DNA of 64,000 bases from Bacteroidales bacterium (GCA_020026355.1 JAHHQP010000006.1:1-64000); one strand, 5' to 3'; numbered from the stretch's first letter, positions 52,572 to 61,650 are shown. Notes: generated by a model not told the origin, from the sequence alone. Program-made: numbers and translations.

Positions 52572-53723
52572 ATGGCAGAGCGTAGGAAAAAAGCCAGGCA
52601 GCAGTCCTCGAAGCCAGCCCGCAGAAAAGGGCAGGAAGTGAAGGGAGGGAAGTTCCGGAACATCTTCTATGTCGTCACTTCCAGAACAGCCATGATCATC
52701 ATGGCTGCCTTGCTGGTCTTGTCTTACCTTTTTTCCTACCTGAATCCTGAACATTACTGGCTGCTGACCATTTTCGGTCTGGCTTTCATTCCGCTGGCGC
52801 TGATCAATGTGGTCCTGCTGTGCTGGGCGCTCAGCAGGAAATCGAAATCACTGTTCATTCCGCTGCTGGCTTTGCTTCCCGCCCTGTTCTATGTCGGTCG
52901 ATATGTGCAGTTCTCCGGTGAATCGGACTGCGGCCCGGCTACGGAAGAGGAAGACCGGATCAAGCTGGTGTCCTGGAATGTCGGTCGCTTCTCCAGCGAT
53001 GAGGACCGGAAAGGGCAGGAAATCTGTGCTCAGGAAGTCTATGCCTGGCTTCAGGAACAGGACCCTGATCTGATCTGTCTTCAGGAAGTCTGGCTGGAAA
53101 ACGTGGACCGGGTAAGGGCTTACTTCAAGTCCAGGATGCCCGGTTACCATTTCAAATATTATCTGGCCCAAGGCCGGCACGGTGCTTTCGGCAACGTGAC
53201 CTTGTCCAGATTTCCGATTGTCGGCGGCGGTAAGATCAAATTCGAGAAAAGCGCGAACATGGCTATCTATACGGACATCCGTACGGAGAAGGGGATCTTC
53301 CGGATCTACAACTGCCATTTTGAAAGCTACAACATTTCTCTGCCTCACCTGATCAAGTCATTGGCCAATGACCATGAGAAGGCCTTGAAGGAGACAGGAG
53401 ACAAGCTGGAGGCTTCCATCAGCCGTCGTCCTGCACAGGTGAACCGGGTGATGGACAGCATCTTCTCCAGCGAACTGCCTTCCATCGTCTGCGGAGATTT
53501 CAACGATTCTCCGATGTCCTATACCTATAACAGGCTCATGAAAGGTCGTCAGGATGCTTTCGTGGAGGCTGGAACAGGTTTCGGCGCAACCTACCGCTTC
53601 CTCTGGCCGGCGTTGAGAATCGACTATGCCTTGTTCCCGGAACATTATACTGTATGCGGTCACGATATCCCGAAAATCGGGTATTCTGACCATTATCCTG
53701 TAACTACTTATTTCCTGATATGA
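52572..53723 (+). CDS. Membrane-anchored endonuclease/exonuclease/phosphatase (EEP) family protein
   Basis: Predicted hydrolase of phosphodiester bonds with a membrane anchor. Of 383 aa, residues 1-30 are Lys/Arg-rich, and three hydrophobic segments lie at about 36-52, 57-76 and 86-105. The EEP domain (about 125-383) has LVSWNVGRF, CLQEVW, YNCHFES, the metal site CGDFNDSP and the catalytic YSDHYPVTTYF at the end. Substrate could be nucleic acid, a lipid or a phospho-sugar. Its stop overlaps the start of the next gene (ATGA). Confidence 0.88.
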   Translation: MAERRKKARQQSSKPARRKGQEVKGGKFRNIFYVVTSRTAMIIMAALLVLSYLFSYLNPEHYWLLTIFGLAFIPLALINVVLLCWALSRKSKSLFIPLLALLPALFYVGRYVQFSGESDCGPATEEEDRIKLVSWNVGRFSSDEDRKGQEICAQEVYAWLQEQDPDLICLQEVWLENVDRVRAYFKSRMPGYHFKYYLAQGRHGAFGNVTLSRFPIVGGGKIKFEKSANMAIYTDIRTEKGIFRIYNCHFESYNISLPHLIKSLANDHEKALKETGDKLEASISRRPAQVNRVMDSIFSSELPSIVCGDFNDSPMSYTYNRLMKGRQDAFVEAGTGFGATYRFLWPALRIDYALFPEHYTVCGHDIPKIGYSDHYPVTTYFLI

Positions 53724-54319
53724 TGGAGAATGAATTGAAGAATGCTCTTGAAGTGCTCAGAGCCGGTGGTGTCCTGCTATATCCGACGGACACCGTATGG
53801 GGGCTCGGTTGTGATGCGACCGATCCCGAAGCTGTCGCGAAGATCTATGCGATCAAGCATCGTTCGGACAGCAAATCATTGGTACTGCTGGCCAGCGACC
53901 TGGATATGGTTGCCCGCTATGTGCAGGAAATCCCTGAAATGGCGATCCAGCTGGTTGAGGTCAATGACCGTCCGATGACGATCATCTATCCGGGTGCCCG
54001 TTCCGGTGCGGAAGGAGAGCCTGCCTGCAAGCAGGTGCTGGCCCACAACGTCGTGGCTCAGGACGGAACGGTCGGTATCCGTATTCCGATGATGGAATTC
54101 TGCCAGAAACTGGCTTACAAGCTCGGCCGTCCGATCGTGTCGACTTCGGCCAACATTTCCGGGGAACCTACTCCTAAGAATTTCAGCGAGATTTCGCCGG
54201 CCATCCGTGAGGCCGTGGACTATTGCGTGGATCCATCCCTGGAAGCGCATGCCACCGGCAAGTCCTCTTCCATTCTGAAAGTGGGACTGGATTCGACGAT
54301 CGAGATCATCCGCAAATAA
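53720..54319 (+). CDS. L-threonylcarbamoyladenylate synthase (Sua5/YciO/YrdC family)
   Basis: Makes threonylcarbamoyl-AMP for the t6A37 modification of ANN-decoding tRNAs. The 199-aa, YrdC-domain-only protein has VLLYPTDTVWGLGCDAT (near 19-35), IKHRSDSKSLVLL (near 47-59), VGIRIPM (near 115) and the loop GRPIVSTSANISGEPTP (near 135-151). The extra C-terminal Sua5 domain is absent. Start overlaps the previous stop by 4 nt. Convergent with rsmE by 7 nt. Confidence 0.92.
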   Translation: MMENELKNALEVLRAGGVLLYPTDTVWGLGCDATDPEAVAKIYAIKHRSDSKSLVLLASDLDMVARYVQEIPEMAIQLVEVNDRPMTIIYPGARSGAEGEPACKQVLAHNVVAQDGTVGIRIPMMEFCQKLAYKLGRPIVSTSANISGEPTPKNFSEISPAIREAVDYCVDPSLEAHATGKSSSILKVGLDSTIEIIRK

Positions 54320-54326
54320 GGGAAAC

Positions 54327-55055
54327 CTACAGATAGTTGAAATATACTGCTTCAGCCGCTGTCAAGGCGGCTGTTTCTGTTCTCAGCCGTGAAGCCCCGA
54401 GATGAACGGGAATGAAGCCCTGTGCAAGAGCCAGTGCCGCTTCTTCATGAGAGAAATCTCCTTCCGGCCCGATGAGGACGATGATTTCCTGTCCTTGGAA
54501 TCCTTCGAGCGCCGTCTTGATGGAGGTGCGGGGATGCGTTTCGTCCTCGAAGCAATAGGCAATGAGTCTGAGCGCTTCTCCAGAGGTAGTTCCGGCCTGC
54601 CGGATGAATTCTTTCACGGTCAATGGGTCCGTGACGGTCGGAATGGCGGCTTTGAGCGACTGCTTGGCCGCGGAAACCAGAATCTTCTCCACTCTTTCTT
54701 TCTTGAAGACCTTGCGTTCGGAATGATCTCCGATGACCGGAACGACCCGGTCCATGCCTACCTCGCAGGCTTTCTCACAGAACCATTCATACCGGTCCGA
54801 ATTCTTGGTCGGACAGACGGCGAGGGTCAGCGAGTAGGGATGGCTGCCCCAGTTTTCTTCCGTACTTTCCACGATGGCTTCCGCGCCTTTCCAGTTGTCA
54901 TCGGTCAGACGGCAATGATAGAGGGTGCCTTCTCCGTCAATGACGTGGATCTCGTCGCCGCAGCGGTGACGGAGTACCTTGATGCAGTGGGTGGATTCAT
55001 CTTTGTCCAGACGGCAGAGCGTGCCGTCGATATCGCGCGAATAGAACAGTTCCAT
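54327..55055 (-). CDS. rsmE: 16S rRNA (uracil-1498-N3)-methyltransferase
   Basis: Methylates U1498 of 16S rRNA. The 242-aa SPOUT-family protein has an N-terminal PUA-like part (DESTHCIKVLRHRCGDEIHVIDGEG), KNSDRYEWFCEKACEVG near 95-111, and the knotted SAM site IVLIGPEGDFSHEE near 192-205 and LGASRLRTETA near 219-229. Single gene with a -7 element upstream; convergent with the threonylcarbamoyl-AMP synthase gene. Confidence 0.93.
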   Translation of the reverse strand: MELFYSRDIDGTLCRLDKDESTHCIKVLRHRCGDEIHVIDGEGTLYHCRLTDDNWKGAEAIVESTEENWGSHPYSLTLAVCPTKNSDRYEWFCEKACEVGMDRVVPVIGDHSERKVFKKERVEKILVSAAKQSLKAAIPTVTDPLTVKEFIRQAGTTSGEALRLIAYCFEDETHPRTSIKTALEGFQGQEIIVLIGPEGDFSHEEAALALAQGFIPVHLGASRLRTETAALTAAEAVYFNYL

Positions 55056-55077
55056 AAGATTGTAGCTGATTTTGCTG

Positions 55078-55085
55078 CAAATATA
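55078..55085 (-). promoter_or_regulatory. -7 element of rsmE
   Basis: TATATTTG on the minus strand, 22 nt before the rsmE start. Confidence 0.42.
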
Positions 55086-55086
55086 T

Positions 55087-55094
55087 TAAATTTG
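55087..55094 (+). promoter_or_regulatory. -7 element of the metallophosphoesterase-radA unit
   Basis: TAAATTTG, 19 nt before the metallophosphoesterase ATG and immediately next to the divergent rsmE element. Confidence 0.42.
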
Positions 55095-55113
55095 TGAGGA
55101 AAAACGGCAGGAT

Positions 55114-55605
55114 ATGTATATAGGAGTGATTTCAGATACGCACGGCGTCTTCGATCCGCAGTTCCGGGACTTCCTGGAACCGGTGGACCAGATCTGGCAT
55201 GCCGGTGATTTCGGCGGAGGAATGGACCTGGCTGCGGAGATCGCGGCTTTCAAACCTTTGGTCGGTGTGGCCGGCAACTGCGACAACTATGATCTCCGCT
55301 TCACCTATCCGCTCTACCGTTTCTTCGAATGTGAAGGGCTGAAGGTCCTGATGACGCATATCGGCGGTTATCCCGGACGGTACGATCCGAAGGCTCGTCA
55401 GCTCATTGACAAGTATCATCCGGACATTTTCGTCTGCGGGCATTCGCACATCCTGAAGGTGGTGAACGACACTCGGAGGAAGATGCTGGTCATCAATCCG
55501 GGAGCGGCCGGCATTCAGGGGTTCCACCTGATCCGGACGGCGCTCCGTTTCAAGATCGAAGCCGGAGTGATCAAAGATATGGAAGTATTCAACTTAGAAC
55601 GATAA
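55114..55605 (+). CDS. YfcE/MJ0936-type metallophosphoesterase
   Basis: Small phosphodiesterase of 163 aa. All metal-binding blocks are present: ISDTHG at 5-10, HAGDFGG at 30-36, GNCDNYD near 52-58, MTHIGG near 76, and CGHSH near 108-112. Members cleave phosphodiesters or cyclic nucleotides; the natural substrate is unknown. It is cotranscribed with radA, 3 nt downstream. Confidence 0.9.
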   Translation: MYIGVISDTHGVFDPQFRDFLEPVDQIWHAGDFGGGMDLAAEIAAFKPLVGVAGNCDNYDLRFTYPLYRFFECEGLKVLMTHIGGYPGRYDPKARQLIDKYHPDIFVCGHSHILKVVNDTRRKMLVINPGAAGIQGFHLIRTALRFKIEAGVIKDMEVFNLER

Positions 55606-55608
55606 GAC

Positions 55609-56982
55609 ATGGCGACAGCGAAGACGAAGACAGCATGGTTCTGTACCAATTGCGGCAACGAATATCCGAAATGGATGGGACGTTGCCCGGCGTGCGGCGA
55701 ATGGAATACCTTGGTGGAGGAAACCAAGGTCGTGGGGAAAAGTGCAGACCGGAGAGCCGGAACGGAAATTCCCGGGGGCAGTTCGGAGCCGGTGCTCCTC
55801 TCGGAGGTGGACAGTTCGGAAGAAAACAGGTTTTCCCTGAACAATGCGGAGGTCGACCGTATCCTCGGCGGCGGACTGGTCCCGGGCTCATTGGTCCTGA
55901 TCGGTGGAGAACCGGGTATCGGAAAATCCACTCTTTCCTTGCAGATTCCTTTGTCCTGTCCATCGCTCAAGACGCTTTATGTGACCGGTGAGGAAAGTGT
56001 CCGGCAAGTGAAGCTCCGTGCCTCCCGTATCGGTGGGGATGCCAGCAACTGCTACATTTATAGTGAGACACTCATGGAGACCATCCTGAAGAAAGCACGG
56101 GAACTTCAACCGGACCTGATGGTCGTGGACTCCGTGCAGACCATGTACACCCAGATGGCGGAATCTTCTCCCGGCTCCGTCAGCCAGATCAAGGAAACGG
56201 CGGCGCTGCTGCTGCGTTTCGCGAAACAGACGGGCATTCCGGTCCTGCTGATCGGTCATATCACGAAGGAAGGCAGTATCGCCGGTCCGAAAATTCTGGA
56301 ACACATCGTGGATGTGGTCCTGCAGTTCGAAGGAGACAACCGTGGTACTTACCGTCTGCTCCGAAGCATCAAGAACCGTTTCGGCTCGACAGCGGAACTT
56401 GCGGTCTTCGAGATGACCGGCAAAGGACTCCGGGAGGTCAGCAATCCTTCGGAGATGCTTATTCCGATGCACGAGGAAGGCCTCAGCGGAGTGGCGGTCT
56501 GCGCAATGCTGGATGGAACACGTCCTTTGCTCATCGAGGTGCAGGCTCTGGTCAGTTCAGCCGCCTACGGAACTCCGCAGCGCAGTGCGACAGGCTTCGA
56601 CGTGCGTCGTCTGAACATGCTGCTGGCGGTGCTGGAGAAACGTGCCGGTTTCAAGCTGGGTGTCAAGGATGTCTTCCTGAACATGGCCGGGGGACTCAAG
56701 GTAGCTGATCCAGCCTGTGATCTGGCGGTCGTCTGTGCGGTCCTGTCCTCGAATTTCGATTTCGCGATTCCGGCCAATGTCTGCTTTGCCGGAGAGGTGG
56801 GATTGAGTGGAGAAATCCGTCCGGTATCCCAGATGGAGCGCCGGATCGTCGAGGCGGGAAGACTCGGTTTCAAGAAAATCTACATTTCCTCGTTCAATGC
56901 GGCGGATGTCTCTGCAGAGGGAATCCAGGTCGTGAAGGTAGCCGATATTCCGGCCCTCTGCCGTGATCTTTTCAGAAATTAG
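55609..56982 (+). CDS. radA: DNA repair protein RadA (Sms)
   Basis: Branch-migration ATPase in recombination. The 457-aa protein has the C4 zinc finger (C12, C15, C26, C29), Walker A GGEPGIGKSTL near 102, Walker B LMVVDSVQTM near 168, the RadA motif KNRFGS near 250, and a C-terminal Lon-protease-like domain (about 280-457) without catalytic residues. Its stop codon overlaps the stop codon of convergent dacB (TTAG at 56979-56982). Confidence 0.94.
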   Translation: MATAKTKTAWFCTNCGNEYPKWMGRCPACGEWNTLVEETKVVGKSADRRAGTEIPGGSSEPVLLSEVDSSEENRFSLNNAEVDRILGGGLVPGSLVLIGGEPGIGKSTLSLQIPLSCPSLKTLYVTGEESVRQVKLRASRIGGDASNCYIYSETLMETILKKARELQPDLMVVDSVQTMYTQMAESSPGSVSQIKETAALLLRFAKQTGIPVLLIGHITKEGSIAGPKILEHIVDVVLQFEGDNRGTYRLLRSIKNRFGSTAELAVFEMTGKGLREVSNPSEMLIPMHEEGLSGVAVCAMLDGTRPLLIEVQALVSSAAYGTPQRSATGFDVRRLNMLLAVLEKRAGFKLGVKDVFLNMAGGLKVADPACDLAVVCAVLSSNFDFAIPANVCFAGEVGLSGEIRPVSQMERRIVEAGRLGFKKIYISSFNAADVSAEGIQVVKVADIPALCRDLFRN

Positions 56983-58547
56983 TTCTGCTGTGCCAGTTTG
57001 GCGATCACTTTCTCGATTTCCTTCTGTACCTGGCGTTGAGGAGCCGTGAAATTGTTTACCATGATGGAAAAGCAGATGGTCGGCGCACCCTTCACGGACG
57101 GTAGGATGTAGCCGCTGTAGCAGCGTACTCCGTTCATGGAACCGCTCTTGAGCCGGATCCTGTTCTGGAGCGGTTCTGGGTAATTGTTCATGAAGAATTG
57201 CATGGTTCCTTCGCTGGATGGGGTCGGCAGACTGTTGAGGAAGACGTCGCGGGCTGGCGTGTCCAGCAGGGCTTTCAGGTAGGAAGCCAGGAAAGCTGGT
57301 GAAACGAAATTCTCGCGGCTCAGTCCGCTGCCGTCAGTGATGTACAGTTCTTCCGGATCACAGCCCGGCAGGTCCTCCAAGGTTTCCTTCATTATCTGTC
57401 CGGAAATCTCGTAAGTGGAAGAGTTCTTGAATTCCTTGCCCAAGGTCAGGAAAAGAACCTCCGCGAAGAGATTGTTGCTTTTGTGATTCGTCGTGGTCAC
57501 GATCTGGGCCAATGAAGGGGACTGTGTCTTGCCGATGATGGTGATGCTGTCCGCCTTCTCTCCAGCGACCCGTCCGATGCTTCCTGCTGCGGAAGCATCT
57601 CCGTGCTTGAGCTTGTTGCGGGCCTCCAGGGCTTTCTTGTTGAAAACGTAACCCAGGTCGGCTGCTCCACCGCTGCAGCTGATTCCACGTGCCTGCAGCC
57701 AGTTCTTGAAATAGACAGCACAGGTGTATTCCGGAAACTTGTTGCTGCATTCGATGGTCTTTGTCTGCCGATCGACGGCGAAGGTTCCTCTGAATTCTGC
57801 ATTTTCATCGAGATCTGTCGTATAAAGATAGAGCTGGTCTCCAGTACCGGCCTCTCCGGTCGTGCAGGTCGCTCTGAAATTCATCCATGAAGTCTGCGGG
57901 TAGGTCTGCCTGATCTGGACTGGACTGCCCGGTTTACTGCCGTGGCTGACGTTGAAAGCCAGGATGTTCTCGAAGAAGTTCAGTCCGGATACACCGGTGC
58001 CGTAATAGGTGCCGAGGTCACTCCAGGACCAGGAACCGTGTTCCGGCATGGCTTCTGCCCAGGATCCGTCACCGATGATGTGGCCTTGTATCTTTTCGAT
58101 TCCTGCTTCCAGCAGGAAGTCCTGCCAGGTCTTGAAGGTCTGGCTCAGGGCCGGGGCGATGCGGTCATGGGAACCTAAGGTAGGGTCTCCGCCACCGATC
58201 AGGTAGAGGTCACCTTTCAGAACTCCATTCTCGATGCTTCCACTGTATCCGATGCGGGTCGTGTAGCTGTACTCCGGTCCGAGTGCCAGAAGGGCGGTTC
58301 CGGTCGTGAGCAGTTTCATGTTGGAAGCGGGGATCATCCGTTGGTGCGCGTTCCAGGCTACCAGAGTATCTCCGTCTGAAGTCAGGACACAGAGGCCTGT
58401 GACGGCGTGTGAGACGGCTTCTGAACGGTTGAAGGTTTCCGCGATGTTCTGGAGCGGTGTCGTTCCGGACATCCGTTTTTCCGGCTGGGCGGAAAGAAGG
58501 AATGTGCCCAAGGCCGCAGCTATGGTGAAGGAAAGAAGTCTTTTCAT
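56979..58547 (-). CDS. dacB: D-alanyl-D-alanine carboxypeptidase/endopeptidase (PBP4 class)
   Basis: Class C penicillin-binding protein that trims or opens peptidoglycan cross-links. The 522-aa protein has a signal peptide ending near residue 20 (LLSAQ). Active-site motifs are SxxK (S75-K78 in PASNMK), SNN in TTNHKSNNLFAEVLF near 357, and KSG in RLKSGSMNGVRCYSGY near 466 (KSG replacing KTG). The large domain II insertion between SxxK and SNN is typical of PBP4. Fits the cell-wall theme of the M23 and NlpC genes in the window. Confidence 0.92.
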   Translation of the reverse strand: MKRLLSFTIAAALGTFLLSAQPEKRMSGTTPLQNIAETFNRSEAVSHAVTGLCVLTSDGDTLVAWNAHQRMIPASNMKLLTTGTALLALGPEYSYTTRIGYSGSIENGVLKGDLYLIGGGDPTLGSHDRIAPALSQTFKTWQDFLLEAGIEKIQGHIIGDGSWAEAMPEHGSWSWSDLGTYYGTGVSGLNFFENILAFNVSHGSKPGSPVQIRQTYPQTSWMNFRATCTTGEAGTGDQLYLYTTDLDENAEFRGTFAVDRQTKTIECSNKFPEYTCAVYFKNWLQARGISCSGGAADLGYVFNKKALEARNKLKHGDASAAGSIGRVAGEKADSITIIGKTQSPSLAQIVTTTNHKSNNLFAEVLFLTLGKEFKNSSTYEISGQIMKETLEDLPGCDPEELYITDGSGLSRENFVSPAFLASYLKALLDTPARDVFLNSLPTPSSEGTMQFFMNNYPEPLQNRIRLKSGSMNGVRCYSGYILPSVKGAPTICFSIMVNNFTAPQRQVQKEIEKVIAKLAQQN

Positions 58548-58568
58548 CTAAATTTGCATTAAGAGCAG

Positions 58569-58576
58569 CAAAAATA
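58569..58576 (-). promoter_or_regulatory. -7 element of dacB
   Basis: TATTTTTG on the minus strand, 21 nt before the dacB start. Confidence 0.4.
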
Positions 58577-58587
58577 CAATTTTTTTG

Positions 58588-58595
58588 TAACTTTG
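58588..58595 (+). promoter_or_regulatory. -7 element of galE
   Basis: TAACTTTG, 38 nt before the galE start; no TTG is found at the usual distance upstream. Confidence 0.45.
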
Positions 58596-58633
58596 TGAGT
58601 TCGGAACATGATGTAATCCAATAAAATATAAAT

Positions 58634-59662
58634 ATGAAGAAACAAGTTTTGGTATCAGGCGGAGCCGGTTATATCGGCAGCCATGTAACGGTTGAACTGA
58701 TCGAAGCCGGCTATGACGTCATCGTAGCGGACAACATGTCCAACTGTGACCTCACCTGCTTTGAGGGAGTAAAGAAAATTACAGGAAGAACTGATCTTCC
58801 GTTCATCAAGATGGACTTCTGCGACAAAGCTGCAGTAGACCAGCTGTTTACAGATTACAAGATCGATGCGGTCATTCATTTCGCGGCCTTCAAGGCTGTC
58901 GGTGAATCCGTCGCGGAACCATTGAAATATTATTCCAACAACTTGATCTCTTTCATGAATGTGCTGGATGCTGCCAGGACCCATGGCGGATGCAATGTCC
59001 TCTTCTCTTCTTCAGCTACGGTCTATGGAGAGGCAGAGGTTCTTCCGGTAACGGAACAGACTCCACGCCTTCCGTCCACTTCTCCATACGGTAACACCAA
59101 GCAGATGTGTGAGGACATCCTCCGTGATTCCGTGAAGGCTTATGAAGGTATTCATGGAATCGCTCTGCGTTACTTCAACCCGATCGGTGCCCATCCGTCC
59201 GCATTGATCGGTGAACTTCCACGTGGCGTTCCGAACAACCTTGTTCCTTTCATCACGCAGACAGCCATCGGCAAGAGAGAGTGCCTGAGCATCTTCGGTA
59301 AGGATTATCCGACTGAAGACGGTACCTGCCTCCGTGACTACATCGACATCGTCGATCTGGCCAAGGCCCATGTAGCCGCTGTTTCCAGAATGGTCAATGG
59401 CAAGATGGAGAAGGAATACGAAATCTTCAACGTCGGTACCGGCCGTCCGGTTTCAGTATATGAACTGGTCACCAAGTTCGAGAAGGTGAACAATCTGAAA
59501 CTGAACTACAAGTTCGTCGATCGTCGTCCAGGTGATGTCATGGCGATCTGGGCAGACACGAAACTTGCCAATGAGAAACTTGGCTGGAAGGCAGAGCGTA
59601 CGGTTGAAGAGACCCTCGCGGCGGCCTGGGCTTGGGAGAAGCACCTTGCCGAGAACAGGTAG
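58634..59662 (+). CDS. galE: UDP-glucose 4-epimerase
   Basis: Interconverts UDP-glucose and UDP-galactose for galactose use and surface glycans. The 342-aa protein has the NAD-binding GGAGYIGSH at 9-17, catalytic serines in FSSSATVYG (124-132), and Y152/K156 in PYGNTK. Substrate motifs RYFNPIGAHPS and RRPGDVMAIWAD are also typical of GalE. Action on the N-acetylated sugars cannot be excluded. Single gene, divergent from dacB. Confidence 0.94.
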   Translation: MKKQVLVSGGAGYIGSHVTVELIEAGYDVIVADNMSNCDLTCFEGVKKITGRTDLPFIKMDFCDKAAVDQLFTDYKIDAVIHFAAFKAVGESVAEPLKYYSNNLISFMNVLDAARTHGGCNVLFSSSATVYGEAEVLPVTEQTPRLPSTSPYGNTKQMCEDILRDSVKAYEGIHGIALRYFNPIGAHPSALIGELPRGVPNNLVPFITQTAIGKRECLSIFGKDYPTEDGTCLRDYIDIVDLAKAHVAAVSRMVNGKMEKEYEIFNVGTGRPVSVYELVTKFEKVNNLKLNYKFVDRRPGDVMAIWADTKLANEKLGWKAERTVEETLAAAWAWEKHLAENR

Positions 59663-59695
59663 CTCTGTTCATGTACCATTCGTTGAAATCAAGTT

Positions 59696-60217
59696 ATGAT
59701 AGAATTGAAAAGAATCACGCATCCGGAATGCGCGGACTTCGGCATCCTGATGCAGCTGTATGAAGAAGCTTTCCCTTTGGAGGAAAGGAGGGAGGTCTCT
59801 GATCTGGAAGAACTGGTCCGTCATGAAGATAGGATGTATTTCAATGCAGTATATCATGACGGAACGCTTTCCGGCCTGTTCGTGTATTGGCGGCTGGAAG
59901 GTTTCTGGTACCTGGAGCATCTGGCGGTCCATGCGGAAATGCGCAACCATAAGATCGGACAGCAGGTGCTGGACTGGTCGGCAGTTCATCTTGACGGCTT
60001 GAGGCTGCTGGAGGTGGAACCGGCTATCGGCGAGATGCCGATCCGTCGGATCCGTTACTATGAAAGGAATGGATTCATCGTCTGCGATAGAAATTATCAT
60101 CAGCCGTCCTATCATGCCGGAGGGCCGGGAATCGATCTCTGGGTGATGTGCAGCGAGCGTCCTGAACAGCTGGACGAAAAGATCGCCAGTCTTAGGAAAA
60201 CGGTCTATGGAGCGTGA
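59696..60217 (+). CDS. GNAT-family N-acetyltransferase
   Basis: Predicted acetyl-CoA-dependent acetyltransferase of 173 aa. The core is ILMQLYEEAFPLEERR (near 17-32), GLFVYWRLEGFWYLEHLAVHAEMRNHKIGQQVLDW (near 60-97, where HKIGQQ is the acetyl-CoA loop) and RIRYYERNGFIVCD (near 120). Substrate unknown. It lies 33 nt after galE, so it may be cotranscribed, and is followed by a strong terminator. Confidence 0.85.
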   Translation: MIELKRITHPECADFGILMQLYEEAFPLEERREVSDLEELVRHEDRMYFNAVYHDGTLSGLFVYWRLEGFWYLEHLAVHAEMRNHKIGQQVLDWSAVHLDGLRLLEVEPAIGEMPIRRIRYYERNGFIVCDRNYHQPSYHAGGPGIDLWVMCSERPEQLDEKIASLRKTVYGA

Positions 60218-60240
60218 TCTGCTGCCGAGCTTGAAAATGA

Positions 60241-60271
60241 AGAAGGTCTCCGATCAGATCGGAGACCTTCT
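60241..60271. terminator. Terminator between the GNAT gene and the 91-aa gene
   Basis: A perfect 14-bp stem (60241-60254 with 60258-60271) with a 3-nt loop and T-rich flank. It lies between two convergent genes. Confidence 0.88.
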
Positions 60272-60299
60272 TTCTATTTCCTGACCGATGTTGTCCGGA

Positions 60300-60575
60300 T
60301 TATTTCTCGCTGACGATAGTAGCGCTGAGCTTTTCGCACAGTTCGTCGATCTTCTCGAACATTTCCTTGCGGATACCGTTGTAGAAAGCTCTCTTGTTTC
60401 CTTCCGGATGGTTGATCTTGTTCTTGAGATCATTGTAAAGATCTACAGCTTCGTCAATGATAGCGGCAATCTTGTCTGAGTCTTTGTGCGGGTTAAGTGC
60501 TACGAACAATGAGCAGTCATCGATGAATTCACCTACGAAGTACTCGATGTCTTTTTTGATTACTCTAAGATTCAT
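60300..60575 (-). CDS. Small helical protein of unknown function
   Basis: Not recognised. The 91-aa protein is charged and predicted helical throughout, with VIKKDIEYFVGEFIDDC at the start, a central DKIAAIIDEAVDLYNDLKNKIN and a C-terminal EMFEKIDELCEKLS. It has no signal peptide or membrane segment. A strong -7 element upstream and its own terminator suggest a real, independently transcribed gene that could be well expressed. Confidence 0.72.
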   Translation of the reverse strand: MNLRVIKKDIEYFVGEFIDDCSLFVALNPHKDSDKIAAIIDEAVDLYNDLKNKINHPEGNKRAFYNGIRKEMFEKIDELCEKLSATIVSEK

Positions 60576-60614
60576 TTCTATTTAAATTAAATTGTGTTTT
60601 ATTCTGATAGAACG

Positions 60615-60622
60615 CAAAGTTA
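60615..60622 (-). promoter_or_regulatory. -7 element of the 91-aa gene
   Basis: TAACTTTG on the minus strand, 39 nt before the start, in the gap after the NlpC gene. A TTG lies 23 nt upstream, slightly farther than ideal. Confidence 0.45.
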
Positions 60623-60633
60623 GTAAAATTTCT

Positions 60634-61650
60634 TTAAAGTTGTTCCAAATCCAATCGTCTGGCTTTGATGAGTTTGTATGAATTCTCATAAAAATCCTCA
60701 TCTTCGGGAAGCAGGGAATTCTTCCGGACGGCATGGGAGGAATGGATGATATGACGGTCTCCGATGTAGATGCCGACGTGGGTGATGCGTTCTTTCTGCT
60801 CGCCGTCGGCCGGGTAGCCGAAAAATACGAGGTCGCCCGGTTTCAGCTGGCTGATTCTCTGCTGCATCTCCCGGTTGTAGGCAACCCGGTCCTGTCGGCG
60901 CTCTTCATTCCAGAATGTCTTGTTCACTTCCATCGGCACTTCCTGTCCGCATTTTACCATCTGGGAGGCATTTCTCGGTAGATAAAGGTTGTTCAGAATG
61001 GCGCAGACCCTCACGAGACCGCTGCAGTCGACTCCTTTCGGGGTCATTCCGCCCCAAAGGTAAGGAGTGCCGTTCAGCAGCTCAGCAACGTGGAGCATCC
61101 CGCTCACGCTCGGACGAGTCTGTCCGGTCCATTGATCCAGGTCCTCTACCGACCGTTTCCTGATCCAGCCGCTCTTGCCGGAAGGAAGGATCGCTTTTAC
61201 CCAGGATCCCTTTTTTTCAGGCCGGTTTTTCCGAAGTCCTTTACGGAGCACATCTCCTGCTACGAGATCGCAGATCACGTCGGAATCAAGGTCCGGTGCG
61301 ATGTGGAGGTGACCGGTCAGGGCTGTGAAGATGTATTTCGGGGCTTTCTCGTAAGCTTCCAGTTCCTTCTCATCCATTTCAATGAGGCCGAGGGAAGTCG
61401 TCCAGGCCGTATAAGGTTGAGGGGTGCTGATCCGTCGCCAGTAGCGGTCCTGTTCCAGGATTTCCACGACTGTTCCCATGAGTTCCTGGGTTTCCAGTCC
61501 GGATTCATAATCCGGGGCTGTCCTCATGTAGTTGGCCGAGAATTCCACGACGGCCATCCGCTTCGGCGCATCCTGCTCCTGACCGTGGAGAGGCGAAGAA
61601 AGAAGGAGTGCGGCGAGTGCTGCCGCTATACTGGTGAAGATTGTTTTCAT
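60634..61650 (-). CDS. SH3-domain NlpC/P60 cysteine peptidase (YkfC-like)
   Basis: Predicted gamma-D-glutamyl-L-diamino-acid endopeptidase that degrades muropeptides. The ATG at 61650 starts a signal peptide (MKTIFTSIAAALAALLL) and gives 338 aa. Two SH3b domains follow at about 25-95 and 105-165. The NlpC/P60 domain spans about 185-325, with the nucleophile C209 in VDCSGLVRV and a histidine in ITHVGIYIGD, then HSSHAV. The domain order matches the Bacteroides/Bacillus YkfC peptidases that recycle wall peptides. Confidence 0.9.
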   Translation of the reverse strand: MKTIFTSIAAALAALLLSSPLHGQEQDAPKRMAVVEFSANYMRTAPDYESGLETQELMGTVVEILEQDRYWRRISTPQPYTAWTTSLGLIEMDEKELEAYEKAPKYIFTALTGHLHIAPDLDSDVICDLVAGDVLRKGLRKNRPEKKGSWVKAILPSGKSGWIRKRSVEDLDQWTGQTRPSVSGMLHVAELLNGTPYLWGGMTPKGVDCSGLVRVCAILNNLYLPRNASQMVKCGQEVPMEVNKTFWNEERRQDRVAYNREMQQRISQLKPGDLVFFGYPADGEQKERITHVGIYIGDRHIIHSSHAVRKNSLLPEDEDFYENSYKLIKARRLDLEQL

